Positions 32,927 to 43,792 of a stretch of 64,000 nt of DNA are shown in pieces. A model generated the notes under the pieces. That model did not search any database and had not been told where the DNA came from. It worked only from the letters and a program-made list of their open reading frames with translations. A program made the position numbers and the translations under genes. Each line of letters begins with the position of its first letter. Within the stretch, counting starts at the first letter, position 1. Where the stretch lies: positions 24,673,434 through 24,737,433 of the forward strand of contig JAJLRJ010000007.1 of the NCBI GenBank assembly GCA_024195265.1. Direction: 5' to 3'. The stretch is from Dendrophyllia cribrosa (Eukaryota; Cnidaria; Anthozoa; Scleractinia; Dendrophylliidae).

Positions 32927-35765
32927 ATGGCGGATAGTACGGAAAGTGGTTCTTCCGTTTCTTCGGCTGCCGTTACGTCCACTAGCAACGTTTTGGTGTA
33001 CGATCATGTCGTAAGTTATCTTTGATAGTTTTTTTCATTCTCTGTTTTACAGAATTATTGCCAAATACCTTTGATGGGTTATGCAAGTCAAATCCCGGCT
33101 TTACCTCGGTGTGAAAACCTGTGACTTTTTTCGTTGTTTTCTACCTTTGTTGCCTTGCACGATCTTGCACTGTGTTGTTTCAATACCTTTGTTTTCGTTG
33201 TTTTACGCCACTCGTGAATTTGGAAGGTTTTTACACTTAGGTAAAGTCCAAATCCCGGGGCTTACCTCGGTGTAAAAACCTGTGACTTTTTTCTTTGTTT
33301 TCTACCTTTGTTGCCTTGCACGATCTTGCACTCGTGAATTTGGCAGGTTTTTACACCGACGTAAAGTCCAAATCCCGTATATCTAGATCTTAGACTTAAT
33401 GAAGAACTAGCGCGGCATAACACAAAGCCCGTCAATACCAATTTGTTTTTGCCTCTTATTGCTGGTTTTCACTGTCATGCCAGGAAAATATAAAATTGAA
33501 ACCTTTGAATAAAAGAAGTCAGGAATTTGAAATGTAACAGAAGATTAATTGAGAATCAACTTTTCCAGGTTTCAGATCTGTGCATTATATCGTTCTTGAG
33601 TTAATCGTCAAAATATTCTACGCAAATTTATAGAGCTTTGTATGGAAACTCCATTGTTGTTCCCCTTTGAGGGGCACAGTTATGGCTGCCGGGAATTGAA
33701 TGACCTCAAATGAAAACATCTGTTTTTGACTTCTGCTATTTAAGCAGTCAATTCACCCTCAAGAACAAGTAAACATTCACATAAAACCTTTTTCCTAATA
33801 CGTAAACCATTTACATTGGTAAAAATCACAGGATAAGTGATTTTTTTTAAACATGTATGTCACAGTTCTCACGGCCATCTTGCTGTTGTGTGGTGTGAAA
33901 ACTCGGAAATTCAAAATGCTTTATTTTTTAAACAAAGAATGCTTTTGAGTTGAAAATTTGTAAGAACATATTAATTTAAGACATCTAGCCGGTGAACATG
34001 AAAACTCAAGGGGCCTTGCGATTTTTTATTTTAGAATTTGATGACGTCACATGTAAACCAGCAATTGTTTCCAGACTGAATATTACCAGCACTTAACAGA
34101 TCAATTTTCCTTTTAAAAAAAAAGAGAAATATATAACAAGCCTATATCTATCTGAAGTCTAAATTTTAGCACATATGTATCCTATCAATTCAAGAGTTAA
34201 TAAGGCCACCTGCAAACCAAAGATATCATGCATGTTCTTTATATATCAACCTCTTATTCTTGAGAGACATCAGAAGAAAATGATTACAGATTATACAGAA
34301 AACTATCTAAAGGAACTGGCCTATTTTTGGTTGTGACTATCTTTGTGTTTTATTTACATTGGTGTATCACTTACAGGTGTGTAACCACCAAAGCCTTTTT
34401 TCCCACTCATCCCTTCCCCACCCATATACATCCCATTTTTCTTTTTTTTTTCCACTGATCCCAACAGTGTGATGGGTGCCTGGAATGGGGGCTCATGTCC
34501 AGATCGTTTGTGGGGATTTGCCAGCCACAGTGTGGGAAGCCACTGGATGTTCTATGCACACACCTTTCACATACGTGTGGCAGTTGGTTAACATACTGTA
34601 AACAGGGAAGCTGTTGTAGAGGATCCTTTTTGCTTTTAGTACCTTGTCGGTTGTACTTATCCATTTTTGTTGTTGTTGTTGTTGTTGTTGTTGTAGGATT
34701 CATCTGGAGATTCAGAATCAGATGAAGAGGTGAGGTTTTGAGGTTAACTTTGGGAATGCTTTAATTTTAACCCTTGACTACTGAGGTAAATAGTAAATAG
34801 TAATGAGGCAATTCGACAGAAGTGAACATCATAAAAACTGAAAAACTCCAATATTCAATATGTACAGCAAGAATTGACTTGTCCATAAAGATGCAGCCCT
34901 TTCAGAATATTTGAAGCAGTAGGCAGGGCAACAGAAGTGGAAAGCAGTAAAGGCTACAGATGTATTTTGTTATGTATTTTTGACTATAGAAGGCAAAATT
35001 GCTGGCTGCTGGCACATTTGACAGGGCTGTAGATGACCTGGTAGACAACTAGATTGCAGATAAAAATTGTAAGGCAAACCTGTTATTTTGTAACTTCTAG
35101 TTACCAAATGTTTGTGAACTAGTATTTGCCACAGTTTTTAAATTTTCCTTTGGGCAGAAGTACCCACAATATGTGTTGTTGGTGTGCTGGGTTTGAAACA
35201 AGTCTTTTTTAATGTTCTTATTAGACAAAGTAGGCACTACAGTGTACAGTGTACAACAAGGCATGGTATTCTGAGTATGCCATATAGGCACTAAAGGGTT
35301 TTAAAAGTTTTACTTAAAATTAACCCAACAGTGGAGGTAATAGATCTTCTGTTCCCACTTGCTGCTGTTTTCGTTGTACTTTACTAAAAGTGTGACTTGA
35401 AAACCCATGATTTATTTGATTAAATGGCAAAATTTGTCATTTCTATTGAGAAGAAAAAAAAAATGACAAGTTGAAACTACAAGGAAAGCGAACAAAATAA
35501 TGGTTGAAATTTTGTCATATCCCTTAAGTTTTTTGTTGGTTATTTTCTTTGTGGTTACAATCAAAGTGGAATTTTTAGAGTCGTAATGGCTTCAAAATCA
35601 GACCAGCATTATTCTTCTGCAAAAAAAAAAATCAAAAAAGCATGATTTCTTTGTTAAAAAATTTTAACTTACCTTTTTCTTGATTTGTGATTTTGTTTGT
35701 AGGAGAATTCAGAGTCAGATTCCCAGTGGGAAGAGATGTCCAATGAGGATGGTGATGAAAATCAG
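32927..35765 (+). CDS. Split gene: start exon, Cys-rich exon, acidic exons (partial)
   Basis: Exon 1, 32927-33010, has 28 codons: MADSTESGSSVSSAAVTSTS, then NVLVYDHV, ending at GTAAGT. Exon 2 starts at 34468 after CTGATCCCAACAG. It encodes a Cys-rich stretch (CDGCLEWGL, CQPQCGKPLDVLCTHLSHTC, YCKQGSCC) that looks like zinc-binding fingers; its donor is uncertain (about 34600-34640). Exon 3, 34697-34729, lies between GTTGTTGTAG and GTGAGG and reads DSSGDSESDEE. Exon 4, 35703-35765, lies between GTTTGTAG and GTATGT and reads ENSESDSQWEEMSNEDGDEN. All four start in phase 0. The protein would combine a Ser-rich start, a putative zinc module and an acidic, CK2-like region; a nuclear role is possible but is inference. 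It is the only multi-exon model in the window without an in-frame stop or frameshift. The 3' end is not established. Confidence 0.55.
33083..33366. repeat. Imperfect tandem duplication in intron 1
   Basis: Units starting near 33083 and 33247 share TTACCTCGGTGTRAAAACCT, GTGACTTTTTTC, TTTTCTACCTTTGTTGCCTT and GCACGATCTTGCACT. The first unit is about 164 bases and the second about 120, with an internal deletion. GGTTTTTACAC.TAGGTAAAG-like junctions flank them. Located 70 bases after exon 1 of the split gene. Confidence 0.7.
34771..35298. mobile_element. piggyBac-like MITE in intron
   Basis: TTAA at 34767-34770 is followed by CCCTTGACTACTGAGG, very like the piggyBac terminus at 8889 (CCCTTTCACTACTGAAG). 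About 530 bases on, CACTAAAGGG is followed by TTTTAA, and the left flank also reads TTTTAA. The interior encodes no transposase. Terminal similarity beyond CCCTTT is weak, so the right boundary is tentative. It lies in the intron between exons 3 and 4 of the split gene. Confidence 0.45.
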
Positions 35766-37945
35766 GTATGTATAAATATGTACAGTACGGCAATAGTAAA
35801 TGCTACTGAGTCCATGTTGAGTTATACAAGCATGCAGGAATGTTAGCCAAAGAAAAAAATTATTTTTTCAAATTCCCAAGTGCTTTTATAACATTTATAA
35901 CTAAATAATGCACAACAAGCAAGTTTACTGTACATTTCAACTACGTGCCCTCTGTGTTAGAGCTAGAACTATGCATGGGCTAGAAATGCACTTGATGTTT
36001 TGTTATAATGAATTTTGGATTTTTATTCACACATATGTTCCCTTTTTATAAGCATCTTGCTATATAGAGTCAATTAAATCATGTTTACTGCCATTCATAT
36101 CCAATTTATATCGTACCTCTAGTAGTGGGCACTATTCAAACTGGCCGATTTTCAAAGTCCCGAGGGTGGCCGTTTAATAGAGGTCGGACCGTAGCAAATA
36201 AGTTGTTTTATTTTGGTATCGTGATGAGCCGCATAACCGTGCTCAGATGTAACCAATGTTACGTACACTAGCATTTCAACTATGTAACCTGACTACCATT
36301 TCTTTATTTACACGGAACAGAACCTCGAAAGAGGTTATAGCATCAATATATTTCTCTGAATGGTGTTATATTCATTTTTTGCAAGGTCTGCAAGGGATTT
36401 GTGATATTAAGCTCCCACCTCTATCTAACAAACCCTCCTTTTGTGAAAGTCGTATTCGTGAAAAGTCCCCCCCCCCCCCCCCCCTCTCTCTATCAACCCA
36501 CCCACTTGATGACTTGATGAAAGTGTTCCAGTCAGTTGAGAGGTGGGAGATTTGTATTTTTTTTTTTTTTGGGGGGGGGGGGGGTAATTTTTAGCGGACT
36601 ACAGTTGTGGTTGTAATTAATCTGTGGAGGAGGGAAACAGTGTCTTGTTTAACTAGGAAATAGCACTATCTCCCACTCATTCATTAAAAAACCCAGCCAA
36701 GGTACAACAAACATGACATTTTATTTTACAAATGAACATCACTAAATATAATCACACAAGTTACCATAATGTTTACATGGGACAATCCCATGAGCAAGCT
36801 CCCCCCCCCCCCCACCACTCCATTACATATCTATGTAAACAAATAAAGATAAGTAATTATGAAATGGATAAATTTTGCGTCTTTCAAAACCTAAAACAAT
36901 TATTGTATGAACTGAAACCTCAAAACAATGGTCACATTATAAGTTTCGCCCTGGTGTACCAAAACGGCTGATTAGTGCCTCTGGTCATAAATATATTCCC
37001 CATTTTCTACAAAATGTTAAGCAAAAATAAATAAGAAGATTGAAGTTACACAATTTTAACTTTCTGTATTTCATTTTTCTTTGAAATGTTCATGGAAAAA
37101 TATTGCCTTAACTTTATTATTTGCCATTAGCTTATCAAATTGAGCTTCAAATCCAGGAATAAAAGATGATTTTTTTTTAGGAGAAAAACTCAGATACTTT
37201 AAACACATGTACAAAACTCAGAGAATTGAACTTTGCAATGAAAAATTTAAAGCCCACACTGACAAAAAAAAATATCATGAATTTTTTTTTTTAAATTGAA
37301 AGTAAACATGATTTCTTCGTGGTTAATGAATGGGGTTTATTACTATTTCAATCACTGATCTATTTATCATCTGCAATAACCAGTGTGACCATACAAAGTT
37401 TATACCAGTAATTTTGTTAACTATTGGTGAATGGCCCAACATGCATTATTTTGTCATGTGGATGCACATCACAGGTTGCTAAGAAAGAATGAAGCATGAG
37501 AGTCACTTGAGGCGACAGCTGACAGCAACTGTAGCTTCTCAAGTGATTAGCAATCCTCCAAAATGCATTCATGACTTGATAATGAAAAACAAGCAGTGTT
37601 TAAGGTGAACTGCAAACTTTCTGATAGTACGCATTATGCATGCATTAATTAAGGTATTTTCTCTGAAATATAAACTAAAAAGAGATTTAACTTCTGACTA
37701 GGTCGCCGATGCGGTGTTCACAGTTAAAAATCTTGAACGTCAGAGTAGATATCTCTGGTAAAAAAATTGGTGTCATAGTAGAAAAATTTTGTGGAATACT
37801 TGCACACGTTTTGCGCTGGTAGCTTGCATTATGTCACATCACACCTGGCAGCAAATACGCTCAAATAGTAGGCATTTGTCAGCCTGCACCCGAGGGCAAT
37901 TACTAAACATTGTAGGCTAAATTGACAATTCAGAGATTGCAATTT
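35766..37945. other. No recognisable exon; homopolymer-rich
   Basis: Probable continuation of intron or intergenic DNA. It contains a C-run with CT repeats at about 36468-36490, a T-run joined to a G-run at about 36555-36585, and another C-run near 36800. ORFs spanning these (36256-36594, 36732-36971) are driven by the homopolymers and are not credible genes. Confidence 0.5.
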
Positions 37946-38396
37946 ACTTACAGCCAAATTCGTTGTATCACGATGCCCGAATACACTGAGAATATCCAAG
38001 AGAATTGCGATGGAGAGTGGTATTTTTGTTGAGGGAAGGATGGAGAGTAGCAGACATTGCTTCGACCTTGAAAGTGGGTCGAAGACATTCGTGAGAAAGA
38101 TCAGAAGTATCTTCGAAGGAAACTAGTCGTTTAATAAGCCTCAGCTAAAATCAGTTGAACGTGACGATGGGGAGAATGCCTCAACGCTTTCTCGATAGGC
38201 TTGACAGGCCAAAACTAAATTCCAGTGGCAGATAAATTCTAATATCCTGATCGCTTGCTCTTTAGCCGTAATTCAGTCTTTAATGGCATAACCCCGCCCC
38301 TACTAAGATGATTTTATTTTGACGGAACAGAAAAACCCAAAATCCTTCAAAGTTTGCATTTTGCGCATCGCGATACAACAAATTTGGCTGTAAGTT
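37946..38396. mobile_element. MITE-like element with about 35-bp inverted ends
   Basis: The left end ACTTACAGCCAAATTCGTTG, with TATCACGATGC following, has its complement at 38357-38396 (GCATCGCGATACAAC, AAATTTGGCTGTAAGT) with few mismatches. The interior, about 380 bases, has no coding capacity. No transposase superfamily can be assigned, as the target duplication is not clear. Confidence 0.6.
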
Positions 38397-38411
38397 ACAC
38401 TGTAAAAGCTT

Positions 38412-38670
38412 TTAAATATCATCTTCAGAAATCACTTGCTCCTCAGCAGTACTGTCTTTACTGTTGTTTTCCTCATTGTCATCCCCCTCCTCTTCATAAT
38501 TTTCCTGAAAATCCCCTTCAGATAAACATTTCATCATGTTCTGATGATTTTGTTCCTCTTCATCGGAGGACATCATTTCATCTTCCTCATCCTCTTGAAC
38601 ATCTTCATCTATATCCCCTGTAGAAAGAATTTCCTCCAGTACATCCAGGAAGGGAGAGGCAATTCTGTAC
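38412..38670 (-). CDS. Possible acidic C-terminal exon
   Basis: The minus-strand frame (ORF 38412-38819) becomes strikingly acidic after a possible acceptor (TTTTGTACAG) near 38670: FLDVLEEILSTGDIDEDVQE, then DEEDEMMSSDEEEQ, ending EEQVISEDDI and a TAA. About half of its last 75 residues are Asp or Glu. Low-complexity acidic tails occur in nuclear and chaperone-like proteins, but no domain is visible. It lies immediately beside the MITE at 37946-38396. Either a terminal exon of a minus-strand gene or a relic. Confidence 0.3.
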
Positions 38671-38957
38671 AAAAGGGACAATGAAATTTCCGCTATTAAT
38701 TTACTGTAAACAATGGCACATAAGCTACACTTTTTTCCCAAACATTTTGCTAAAAATTGTTGGTGCGGCTTATCTGCGGAAACATCTGCAAATAATAATC
38801 TGCACGAGGTTAAGGTCAATTTATAGTTTGTACTAATTAAGTCATATGTTAATTTTGTGAAACATTATAGTCAAAATGGCTAAAGCATTTTGTCCATGCA
38901 AAGAGATGTTTGTATGAATCCAGAAGTGCTTTATGTTTAAAATTAGTTTTTCATCAG

Positions 38958-39083
38958 GAGGTGCGAAATGACTTTACTGAAGACAGAAATCTTTACTATT
39001 TGCAAATCTTTTCTTTTACTCAGCCCATTAAAGATACTGTGTGTACATCTTGTCGCATTTTGTACTTCACGAGAAAAATTTAA
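38958..39083 (+). CDS. Possible terminal exon of the 32.9-kb split gene
   Basis: It follows the acceptor-like TTTTTCATCAG and opens in phase 0, matching the GAA AAT CAG end of exon 4 at 35765. It encodes EVRNDFTEDRNLYYLQIFSF, then KDTVCTSCRILYFTRKI and a TAA. The CTSC pair would fit a zinc-binding protein. The implied intron of about 3.2 kb carries homopolymers and a MITE. The evidence is splice signal and phase only. Confidence 0.25.
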   Translation, partial: EVRNDFTEDRNLYYLQIFSFTQPIKDTVCTSCRILYFTRKI

Positions 39084-41264
39084 GTGTAAATGTTGCCGCT
39101 CACTTGAACATTCATTTGTGGCGGCAGGACCAAGAATTTGCCCACATACAAGTCTGGCTAGTTAAAATATATATTGGCAAGTAAAATCGAACCTCTCGGT
39201 AGCCACTGGGCTAGTAAGCTGAAAAGTTAGTCTCGAGCCCTGACTTTATTTACTGAAGGTACTTTATTTATCATAACAAAATCAAAGAAAGGGAAAAAAT
39301 TAAGATAAATACATGCAAAAAATACTTTGAAAGATAATAATTACACATTAAAATTTGGTTTTTGATACGCCACGTTTGAATGCACTTACTCCATAGTGAA
39401 ATTTCCAAAATTTGGAAAATGTTTTTTCCTGTTAAGACAAAACTGGCATCGTTGACCACATCTCCAGCATGTTGGAAAATAAAGGTACTTGACCCGATCC
39501 TCTCCCTCCAAGTATGTCTGCTTTTCCTCCAGCAGTAATGATGGGACTTGTGGATTTTTCCCTTCCCTAATGATACCTTTCCTTCTCTGTGTCTTAATTC
39601 TGGACGATATTAGAGTGAGCAGGTCCTTTGTTGGGACATTCCCTGGTCTCCAATTACCTACATGTACGGGCCAATGAAATAATAAAAACAGTTGAATTTA
39701 GAGTGGGACCTTTCCTTATTGACACTGCAATGACATGGAGATTTCTCTAATAGTAACACTCCAGTTGTTTAAAATACACTTTAAACTTACAATTATGTGG
39801 ACAACAGACTGCCACGATACTGTAACAGTACCAGCTCTAACTCAGCTGCAAACAGCAGAACAAAGTAATACAAGCAGACACCTACCGGTACATGCTGTTA
39901 TAGTGCTCATTTTAGAAATAACTTTACAGAATACTTCGTAAATGTAATGTACAGTGTGGATGAATTAGTCATAACCTGATACGGTTACAAATTATGTCAA
40001 AATCTTTGGTTTTTGAATCACATGCTACGAATAAATAGTTTAAGAAAACATCTCTATAAGTCAGAAGCTACAACAACTTAAATCTTTAGTGGTTGTCATG
40101 TTCAAGGCCACATAAACACTTGTAAGCAAAACATAAAGAAAATTCTCAGGTTCCACAGAGACCATAGACATGCACGGTCTGAAGGAGAAGAAGGGAAGAG
40201 GAAGGTGGCTTTGTCCCACATTCCTCTTTAGTGAAATGATTAGCATGATAGCATCAAACTTAAAAACTGACTTAACAGCTTGATTTTTTATTGATCTTCC
40301 TATAGTGTCCTCATCTTTGCATGATTAAGAGAAGCTCAGATTACCAAGATCACAGGAAACCCGACAATAATGGTTTGTTACAAATCAAACCAGTTCTGAG
40401 GTCTTGGCCAGGCCCAAATTCTTCGTCTCATGCGTCCTTGATTCCTTCCGGCACGAACTCGTCTACGCAAGCAAAAACATGTCAACAAAAGCAGCATATT
40501 TAGTTCTGCAGCGAACGATGAATGCAATTCCTCTCTTAAAATTCCCAAAGAAACATGGCCTTGTTGCCAGTGCATTTCCAAAATAAAGAAAAACGAAACG
40601 ACCGCTAAAAGATTTCTTCTATCCATTATTAGACAGACGAATCAAATTAGAGAACCAGCGAGATTAAAACTTTCTTGTGAGTCGGCAGTAACGCACGTGT
40701 AATTGATGTATATATTTGCGAGAAAAATGTGAGCCAACACGTTATAAGCTGTCAATCTTTGTTAGCTCAAGTCAACTTAAGTATTTTCATTTAACCGTGT
40801 ATGAAGAGCTAAGTAAGAAAATCGTACTTTACTTGAGCGTTCGTTAAGTTTACTTGAGATCTAGTGTAAAGACTACCATTTTCTGCATACACACGCCCCA
40901 TAGGATTTCGAGACTTTATATTTGGAGTTACCATTGAAAGTGCTGCTGTTCTAAAACACTGAAGGCTCGAGTTTACTGGAAACGTCATTGTGACGATCTC
41001 ATTTTGCTTGGTTGATTTGCAATAAAGGGTCCAATATGAATTATCTACGATTTTTGGTAAGTTCACAGCCATTTTTCATCTTTAGTAGCTGCCTCAATTT
41101 GAGGAACTTTCTAGTCAATGCTCACAACTGTCAGTTAAGGCCATGTTTGCACAATTGAGAAAGTTGCAATTTTATAAAGCAGTGGAGTCTTGTACGGGCG
41201 GTTTCGGAGGGTTCAGGTGTCAATGGGTTAAGCCCGCTTTTCCTGTGGTAAAGTAAAGTAAAGT
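39084..41264. other. No recognisable gene
   Basis: AT-rich sequence with only short frames. 40378-40626 minus and 40404-40586 plus overlap one another and show no motif. No element termini were recognised before the SINE. Confidence 0.45.
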
Positions 41265-41554
41265 CGCGCACACGAGCCAGAAGGCTCACAACGGCCGGAG
41301 CTTAAACCCGGTTTCTGTAGCATGAAGCGACTAGGAATATTGCTACTCCCCCCTGGATGGGATGCTAGTCCATCGCAGGGTTACTCCCAGCATTTTTTTT
41401 GTCGCCGGTACCCATTTATACACCTGGGTGGAGAGAGACAGTGTGGAGTAAAGTTTCTTGTCTAAGGAAACAACACGACGGCAGAGACCAGGCTTCGAAC
41501 CATCGACCTTCAGGTTGAAAGCCCGACGCACTAACCACTAGACCACCGTGGCTC
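41265..41554 (-). repeat. tRNA-derived SINE
   Basis: The minus strand begins GAGCCACGGTGGTCTAGTGG with an A-box-like segment, then GGTCGATGGTTCGAAGCC containing a good B box. It is followed by a body with TTAGACAAGAAACTTTACTC, CCACACTGTCTCTCTCC and CTGCGATGGACTAGCATCCC. The body blocks are widespread among aquatic-animal SINEs. The head is a Pol III type-2 promoter. ORF 41343-41531 minus is a by-product. Confidence 0.82.
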
Positions 41555-42724
41555 TTTTCCTGTGGAGGATCACATAATATAGTTTTAGGAGTTATTGCAA
41601 CTATTGGATACTTCTGATAAATTTTATATATACCAGTTGATATATAGATGCTATTGAACTATCCATATTGGGGAAATATGGAAAATATTTCCCAATATGA
41701 CCAAACAAGCTGGCTTAATAATATTTTTTTATTATAAATTTCTAGTGTGTTGTATTATTATTATATATTTTTTTAATGTGGTTAATGGCAAAAATAAAAT
41801 GAATGAATAAATGAATGAATGAACATTTCACTGAATTCTATTAAATATTCGAAGGTGATACAGTACTGCCCAAAAGAACTGATGCAACAACAAAATAAAA
41901 CAGCTCAAGAAAAGAATGTTAATACTATTGAGAAAACTGTTGTTTCCTATTAAAATCAATTTTAATCGTTCATATTTACGTCCGATATCGTACCAGTAAC
42001 GCAAATTAGTTTGTATTAACTAGAATGCTCGCTTTTTCAGGACCTGTTCCTACAAGTCCCTCAAAACGGGCGTATAGAATTGACCAGTTTGGCTGACCAG
42101 TTCTGAAAAATAATGGCATTATATTTAGCAGCGATTTTCAATCGATCGACTTTATTCTCCTTCGAACAAAGACAAATTTCCATATTCTGACCCAAAATCA
42201 ACCACAGAATTGCTGGCCCACACATATTCATGGGTTAACTTCGTAGTAACGCTTTGGGCCATTTTCAAGTTATCTTCTGAGAGCAAAACAAAAATAGTGT
42301 CCTCTCGCGGCGGCGCGCGAACGCCGGCCCGAGCATAAACCAACTGAGACAATGCCCAATGGCCCAGGGTGTAGCTTCAATGTGGCCGGGTATTCTGCAG
42401 TTACTCCTGGGTGGAGCAGCATTTGATCATATTGACATGGAAATTGCGCTAAACATTATTAAACATTATTATTGTCATCTTCTGATTGCTTGATATATTT
42501 CCTATCTAAAACTGTTATTGGTTGGAGGGAACGATAATTTTAGCGCCCATGCAGCGCCGCTTCGTACTTAGTCGCGTCCTCGCCGCTCGCACAAATGCTC
42601 GACCTCTAAGAAATAACAAGCTTCTGATCCCTCCGTCTAGCTTTTCCAAACCGATTTACCGTTTAACAACATTTCTTTCACAAACCAACGCTATACTACA
42701 ATGATGTCCCTCATGAAAATTCCT
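41555..42724. other. No clear gene; short GC-rich patch
   Basis: Contains (ATGA)n-like repeats near 41805 and a GC-rich patch at 42303-42335 (CGCGGCGGCGCGCG). Just 3' of it on the minus strand, an ATG at about 42264 opens MAQSVTTKLTHEYVWASNSV and stops after about 36 residues. A minus-strand promoter or first exon is conceivable but unsupported. Confidence 0.35.
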
Positions 42725-43392
42725 CGTAAAAATTTTTAAGTGTCCTTAATGAGATGTATATTTTGGATCGACAATTCTTTTTTTCGGGTCGACAACCTTG
42801 CAGCAGGGCCCACTACACGCAACATGTTGAATAATTTCTAAGTGTCCCTAATGAGATGCATTTTTCGGATCGTCAGTTATCTTTTTTGGGTCGACAATTA
42901 TTTTGTCGATTCGTACGACTCGTACGAGTCGACAACCTTGCAGCAGAGCCCACTACACGCAAACATGTTGAATAATTTCTAAGTGTCCCTAATGCCGAGA
43001 TGCATTTTTCGGTTCGACAATTATCTTTTTCGGGTCGACAATTATTTTGTCGATTCGTACGACTCGTACGAGTCGACAACCTTGCAGCAGAGCCCACTAC
43101 ACGCAAACATGTTGAATAATTTCTAAGTGTCCCTAATGAGATGCTTTCTCGGATCGACAATTCTCTTTTTCGGGTCGACAATTATTTTGTCGATTCGTAC
43201 GACTCGTACGGGTCGACAACCTTGCAGCAGGGCCCACTACATGCAAACATGTTGAATAATTTCTAAGTGTCCCTAATGAGATGCATTTTTCGGATCGACA
43301 GTTCTCTTTTTCGGGTCGTAACAAATTGTCGACCCGTACAGATCGAAAACTGTCTTTTTCGGGTCGTATCAGGTCGAGAGTATTGGACAACC
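42725..43392. repeat. Minisatellite, about five units of about 140 bp
   Basis: Repeated order: AATAATTTCTAAGTGTCC, CTAATGAGATGCATTTTTCG, GATCGACAATT, TTTTTCGGGTCGACAA, TTATTTTGTCGATTCG, TACGACTCGTACGAGTCGAC, AACCTTGCAGCAG, GCCCACTACACGCAAACATG. Copies start near 42725 (diverged, lacking the central block), 42832, 42970, 43113 and 43252 (altered end). The central block is rich in self-complementary GTCGAC and CGTACGA-type words. Minus-strand frames 42873-43390 simply translate the repeat. Confidence 0.9.
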
Positions 43393-43792
43393 CTCGACTT
43401 TTATTAGAGTCAAGAAACTAGGGGGGTATTATTTCTGGGTCGACTCATGACTAGAACATGTTTTTGTTAGTGGGTAGATGAGCATAAAATTATCATAACG
43501 AAAGGTGGGAGGGCTTATACCAGTGACAGTTCATGATACAATGTAGCTTTAATATGTTTTTCTTTATTTCAATGTTCACAGAAAAAAAAAGTACATATTA
43601 TTTTAAGGAAATATATCAGTGCTCTAAGGACTGGTCATTAAAGGGTCTCTAAAGTCCCATATTATGTCGAAGACACTTTATGTCCTTTATATGAAGTTGT
43701 TTACGCTATAGTTTCGCTTTCGATAAGTATTCGCCATTTTAAACGAGATTTATTCGAGTTTTTTCAGCCTGTGTTTAAAAGTAGCTTTAAAA
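43393..43792. other. Flank between minisatellite and piggyBac transposase
   Basis: This interval should hold the left end and promoter of the second piggyBac. A TTAA occurs at 43638 (CATTAAAGGGTCTC), but what follows does not match the right end in inverted orientation. The true left end remains unidentified. Nothing else recognisable. Confidence 0.4.

Noticed and set aside
34495..34725. Extended ORF through a GTT microsatellite
   Set aside because: Its poly-valine stretch is the translated (GTT)n tract just before an exon acceptor. Only the Cys-rich first part is kept as exon-like.
36256..36594. ORF with proline and glycine runs
   Set aside because: Produced by C and G homopolymers; no domain or splice support.
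42725..43392. CRISPR-like array
   Set aside because: The genome is eukaryotic. The units are about 140 bases, repeated throughout with no unique spacers.
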